A DNA stretch of 64,000 nucleotides from Vigna angularis (taxonomy: Eukaryota; Streptophyta; Magnoliopsida; Fabales; Fabaceae), in NCBI RefSeq assembly GCF_016808095.1, contig NC_068974.1, positions 7,564,001 to 7,628,000 of the forward strand, given 5' to 3'. Under the pieces are notes generated by a model. It ran no database searches. It had not been told where the DNA came from and saw only the letters and a program-made list of their open reading frames with translations. Positions within the stretch are counted from its first letter, which is position 1, and every line of letters starts with the position of its first letter. Positions 59,714-64,000 of the stretch are shown here, piece after piece. A program made the translations under genes and the position numbers.

Positions 59714-62700
59714 TTGATAGTTTTTCAAATTTTACGAAAATTGTCAAACATAACCAAGTTTATGCTGAAAGTTCTTCCATTAACAGACCACCACTTTTTA
59801 CTGGTGATAATTATGCTTTCTAGAAAGTCAGAATGCAAATCTTTATGGGGTCTATTGATAGAGGCATCTGGGAAGCAGTTGAAAATGGTCTTTTTATCCC
59901 AACTCGAATTGTTGATGGTGTTGAACAAAAAACCTTATTTGTCTTGGACTGTTGAGGAAAATAAAATAGCACAATTTGATATTAAGGCTAGAAATATTAT
60001 TTCTTCTGCTATTGTGCTTGATGAATTCTATAGAATATTTGTTTGTAAGACAACATAGGAAATGTGGGTGATTCTTAGAGTAACTCATGAAGGTATAGAG
60101 TACTAAAACATGCAAGGAAGAATATCTTGATCTAGGAGTACGAAATGTTCATAATGCAATTAGGAGAAACCATAGCAGACGTGCAAAAACGCTTCACTCA
60201 TATCATCAACCATCTCATGGGATTGGGTAAGACTTTTGATACTGGTGAACTGAATGTAAAAATCTTAAAGTCTTTGGACAAGTCTTGGTAGCCCAAGGTA
60301 ACCGCAATCTTAGAGTCACAAAACTTATCTTCAATGTCCATGACGATATTGTTTGGAAAGCTCAATGAGCATGAGTTTGAGCTCAATAGATTGATTGCGG
60401 AAGAAGACCAAGGAAAGAAGAAGACCTTGGCATTCAAAACTGAAGTCTCCAAAGGAAAAAACTCAAGAATGGAAGATGATTCTGATGATGATGAGCACAT
60501 GAGCCTCATGATCAAAAGATTTGCCAAGTTCATGATAGCCAAGGGTAAGGACAAGTTTAGAAGTGAAAAGAAGGATAATTAAGGGTCCTCCTCAAGCTAC
60601 AAGTGTTATGGCTGTGGAGAAAGAGGACATGTCAAGGCGGACTGTCCTAAAAACAAAAGGAGTGAAGAAAAGAAAGAAAAGAAATTTCAGAAGAAGAAGA
60701 AAGCATACATTGCTTGCGAGGAAAATGATTTTAACTTATCCAGTTCAAGTGACTTAGATAAAGAAGAAAACATGTGTTTAATGGTAGACCGATGACACTA
60801 CAAGTCAAGTAAGTGACTCTAGCTTTGAAACTAGTGAACTAGACTTGCAAAAAGCTTTTCTTGAGTTGCTAAATGAATCTGAAAAATTAGATGTTGCACA
60901 TGAGATTTTGACAATTGAATTTCATGATATACAAATTAAGTATGAGAAGGATTTAGATGAAGAAGTAATCTTAAGAAATAAGATTTGTAATTTAGAATTG
61001 AAGGAGTCTAATGTTGTTGTAAATCCTGTTGAATGCTTGTCTTGCAAGAGTCATATGTTTGATATTGACATTCGAGAAAACTTGCTTGCTAAAGCAACTA
61101 AATTTGCATCCTATGTGAAAAATGATGTTAGGAAGAATACACTTAAAAACAGAAATATGCATCATAATAGGATAAATCAAAATAATAGAACACGTAGGGT
61201 TTGGATTAAAAAAGGAACAATTGTGAAAACCAAATTGCATAGTGTTTGTTGTTTTTATTGTAAGAAACATGGTCACACCTCCAACAAGTGTAATATTAAG
61301 CATTTTTGTGTACCAAATGGAAAATATGCTTGAGTCAAACTTGTGAAATGATTTTCCAAATTTATACTAACCCCAAGGACCCATAATGAGATTGAGAACC
61401 TAAATTCTTGCTTAATTTGTTTTGTAGGAACCTTCAAAGTCAAAGAAGTCATTGTGGTATCTTGATAGTGGATGCTCAAGACACATGATGGGTGACAAAA
61501 GAAGGATCATAAGCTTTGAGAAAACGAAGCAAGGTTTGTTACCTGTAGGGATAACAACAAAGGAAAAATCATTGGAATCGGAGACATTGGAGGAAGAGGT
61601 ACCTTGACAATCAAAGATGTGCTATATGTTGAAGGACTAATGCATAACCTCCTAAACATAAGTCAATTATGCGACAAAGGTCTCAAGGTAACTTTTGAAA
61701 GTGATAAATGTATTATTTATTATAAAAATTCCTCTAACATTACATTAAAAGGTGTTAGGCATAATAATATCTATTTGATTGACATTGAAAGTGCATCCAG
61801 TCATAGTATAACATGTTTAGTTGCAAAGGAAGAAAATCCTTGGCTTTGGCATAAAAGGGTTGCACACATACATATGCAACATTTGAATAAATTAATTTCA
61901 AAAAATCTTGTGATTGGTTTGCCTAAATTAAAATTTGAGAAAGACAAACTTTGTGCAGCTTGTCAAAAAAGAAAGTAAACAAAATCTTCTTTTTCATCCA
62001 AAAACATGATTTCTACATCAAAACCTTTAGAATTATTGCATGTGGATTTGTTTGGTCCTTCTAGAATCAAAAGTTTTGGTGAAAATTACTATGCACCTGT
62101 AATTGTGGAGGATTACTCTAGGTACACTTGGACCTAATTTTTAACTTTGAAAAGTGAAGCTTTTAAAGCCTTCAAAACCTTTGCAAAAAGAGTCCAAAAT
62201 GAAAAAATTTGAAAATTAAGATTTTGAGAAGTGATCATGGTGATGAGTTTCAAAATGAGTATTTTGAACAGTCTTGTGATGAGTATGACATAAGTTATAA
62301 TTTTTCTGGTCCTAGAACTCCCCAACAAAATGGGGTTTGTTGAAAAGAAAAATTGATCTTTGGAAGAGTTAGCTAGAACTCTATTGAATGAATCAAATTT
62401 ACCTTAATACTTTTGGGATTATGCGGTTAGTACTGCTTGTTATGTTCTAAATAGAATGCTCATCAGGCCAATTTTAAAGCTAACTCCTTATGAGTTGTTT
62501 AAAGGTAGAAAGCCTAATGTATCTCATTTAAAAATCTTTGAATGTAAATGCTTTGTATTGAATAATGGTAAAGATAACTTAGGAAAATTTGATGCTAAAT
62601 ATGATGAAACTATTTTCGTAGGTTACTCACTAACAAGTAAACCATATAGAGTATTCAATAGGAGAACATTGATAATTAAAGAATCTATGCATGTTGTTTT

Positions 62701-63326
62701 TTATGAGATAGTGGACCTTGAGAAGAACTATTTGAGTCAAATAAGCCAATTGCAGGTGATGAAGATTATCTAAGGGAAGCCCTTGAAGAGATTTACTTAA
62801 ATGAGAATACTCCCTCTAAAGTTCCTCATATGTAACAAGAAGATGATCCTAGAAGCTATCAACAACCACGAGGCTTCTCTATGGACAACATCATTGGAGA
62901 TATCTCAAAGGGGGTTACTACTAGACAAAATTTAAATAATTTTGATTTTACTGTTGCTTTTGTTTCACAAATAGAAACCGAAAACATGGTAAAGCTCTTC
63001 AAGATGACAAATGGTGTATAACTATGAAGGAAGAACTGAATCAATTTGAAAGGAATCAAGTTTGGGAACTCATTCCTAGAGAAGAACACTATCAAGTGAT
63101 TGGTACAAAATGAGTCTTCATAAACAAGTTGGATGAGGATGGTCATATCACAAATAGTAAAGAAATATTAGTTGTCAAAGGCTATTATCAAGAAGAAGAT
63201 ATTGACTATGATGAAACTTATGCACTGGTAGCCAGGTTAGAATCTATTAGATTATTACTTGCTTACGCTTCCTTGATGAAATTTAAACTATATCAAATGG
63301 ATGTGAAAAATGTCTTTTTTAAATGA
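59714..63326 (+). pseudogene. SIRE-like copia gag-pol, broken and truncated in RT
   Basis: Gag begins around 59770 (SSINRPPLFTGDNYAF, then a TGG-to-TAG stop) and is followed by a long gag domain and a zinc knuckle CYGCGERGHVKADC (60600-60650). A second CX2C-type knuckle, CFYCKKHGHTSNKC, lies near 61250. Protease reads LWYLDSGCSRHMMGD (about 61452), active site intact. The pre-integrase region is at 61604-61978; the integrase core has HVDLFGP and RSDHGDEF, but the third acidic residue region is degenerate (62340). RT starts around 63000 and stops after QMDVKNVFFK (63326), so YVDD, the rest of RT and RNase H are missing. Many stops and frameshifts occur. Confidence 0.85.
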
Positions 63327-63376
63327 TTTTTGTTGATAGGGGGAACACATGTGATAGTTGAACCCAATCCCTGTTA

Positions 63377-64000
63377 TGTTGGTTTTTGATGATGACAACA
63401 CTCTGATAATAACAATACATGAATGTTGTCAAGTCATAACAGAAAAGAGTTTCTGTGTGTTATATCAATGCATATGTTGATTTGAAATTGCATAAAATGT
63501 GTGATAAATGCATATGTTGAACATACTAATGTGACTGCATACTATTGTGTTTATGATGAAATTATATCTATGTATGCACAATGTATGATTCTATGTTATG
63601 AATACCACATGCACAAAAAACATATCTGAATGACAAAATCGATTACAGTGTTGTAGTAATCAACTAAGGTCATCAGACAACTTATGGTTTTGAACTATGG
63701 CAAAACAATTAGTTTGAATCGATTACATTAGTTGTTGAATCGATTAAAACTTGTGTGTTTGCATATAACATTTTCAAATGTTCTGTGACGAGTCTTTGGA
63801 AAGAAAAGTTTTCAAAATTTTGTTAAGTGTTGAAGCTTAATCGATTACATGCTTTGTGTATTCAATTAAGTCTGTTATGTTTGAAAAATGATTTCTTGCT
63901 AGTCATAACTGCTATAAGAGTCATATTTTTAAATGTGTTTGATCAACATTTAATGAGAATTGATTACTTTAATTGTGTATTCAATTAAGAGCTAAGTTTG
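63377..64000 (+). mobile_element. Probable 3' LTR of the SIRE-like copia element, cut by the window edge
   Basis: TGTTGGTTTTTGATGATGACAAC at 63377 is the usual start of such legume copia LTRs. A possible polypurine tract AGGGGGAA lies about 35 bases before it. Within it an ATCGATTACA motif and variants recur (about 63640, 63718, 63743, 63839, 63960). The end lies beyond the window. Confidence 0.5.

Overview
This window is plant nuclear DNA, most probably from a legume (Phaseolus/Vigna/Glycine type). That is inferred from the intron-rich phosphoenolpyruvate carboxylase gene, whose product reads like legume plant-type PEPC, and from the repeat families, which I recognise from legume genomes. 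Base composition is very AT-rich. There is one intact host gene in 64 kb; most of the rest is nested and decayed transposable elements.

Layout. 1-9.1 kb: three LTR-like blocks of Ty3/Gypsy type (one on +, two on -), a CACTA-type element inserted in the first (1068-2021), and a dead LINE 3' end (3870-4715). 9.1-13.3 kb: extremely AT-rich sequence with nothing recognisable. 13.3-15.4 kb: a 416-bp MITE with a perfect 9-bp target duplication, then an inverted-repeat element that has captured pieces of two host genes (a 3-ketoacyl-CoA reductase and an SRPK-type kinase). 16.2-17.9 kb: LTR-like sequence and a decayed copia integrase. 17943-22586: a complete non-autonomous Athila-type element with LTRs, tRNA-Asp primer site, polypurine tract and ATGGC target duplication, but no pol. 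22.6-27.8 kb: a tRNA-derived SINE-like piece and a broken Athila-type pol. 27847-28721: second CACTA copy, followed by a long TA microsatellite. 29633-38108: a minus-strand Tat-type Gypsy element (duplication GTATT) whose gag is split by a nearly complete minus-strand copia element (31879-36337, duplication TGATG). 38.7-39.8 kb: a possible MULE-like repeat.

40.45-47.5 kb: the PEPC gene on the + strand, ten coding exons giving 967 residues. It has the N-terminal phosphorylation serine and C3-type residues at both positions that distinguish C4 enzymes. 48.5-50.3 kb: an unassigned repeat holding the third CACTA copy. 51.3-53.8 kb: a second SINE-like piece and an LTR with two 56-bp-period minisatellites. 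55-56.2 kb: LTR and Gypsy RT remnants. 58.4-64 kb: a SIRE-like copia element with gag, protease, integrase and the first part of RT, all broken, running into a probable 3' LTR at the window edge.

I found no coherent undescribed multi-gene system. The observations most worth following are the gene-capturing inverted-repeat element at 13.9-15.4 kb, the CACTA family rich in ACGT palindromes, the dated nesting of elements, and a 24-bp array that is open on both strands. Repeat-family assignments rest on recalled motifs, with no database search.
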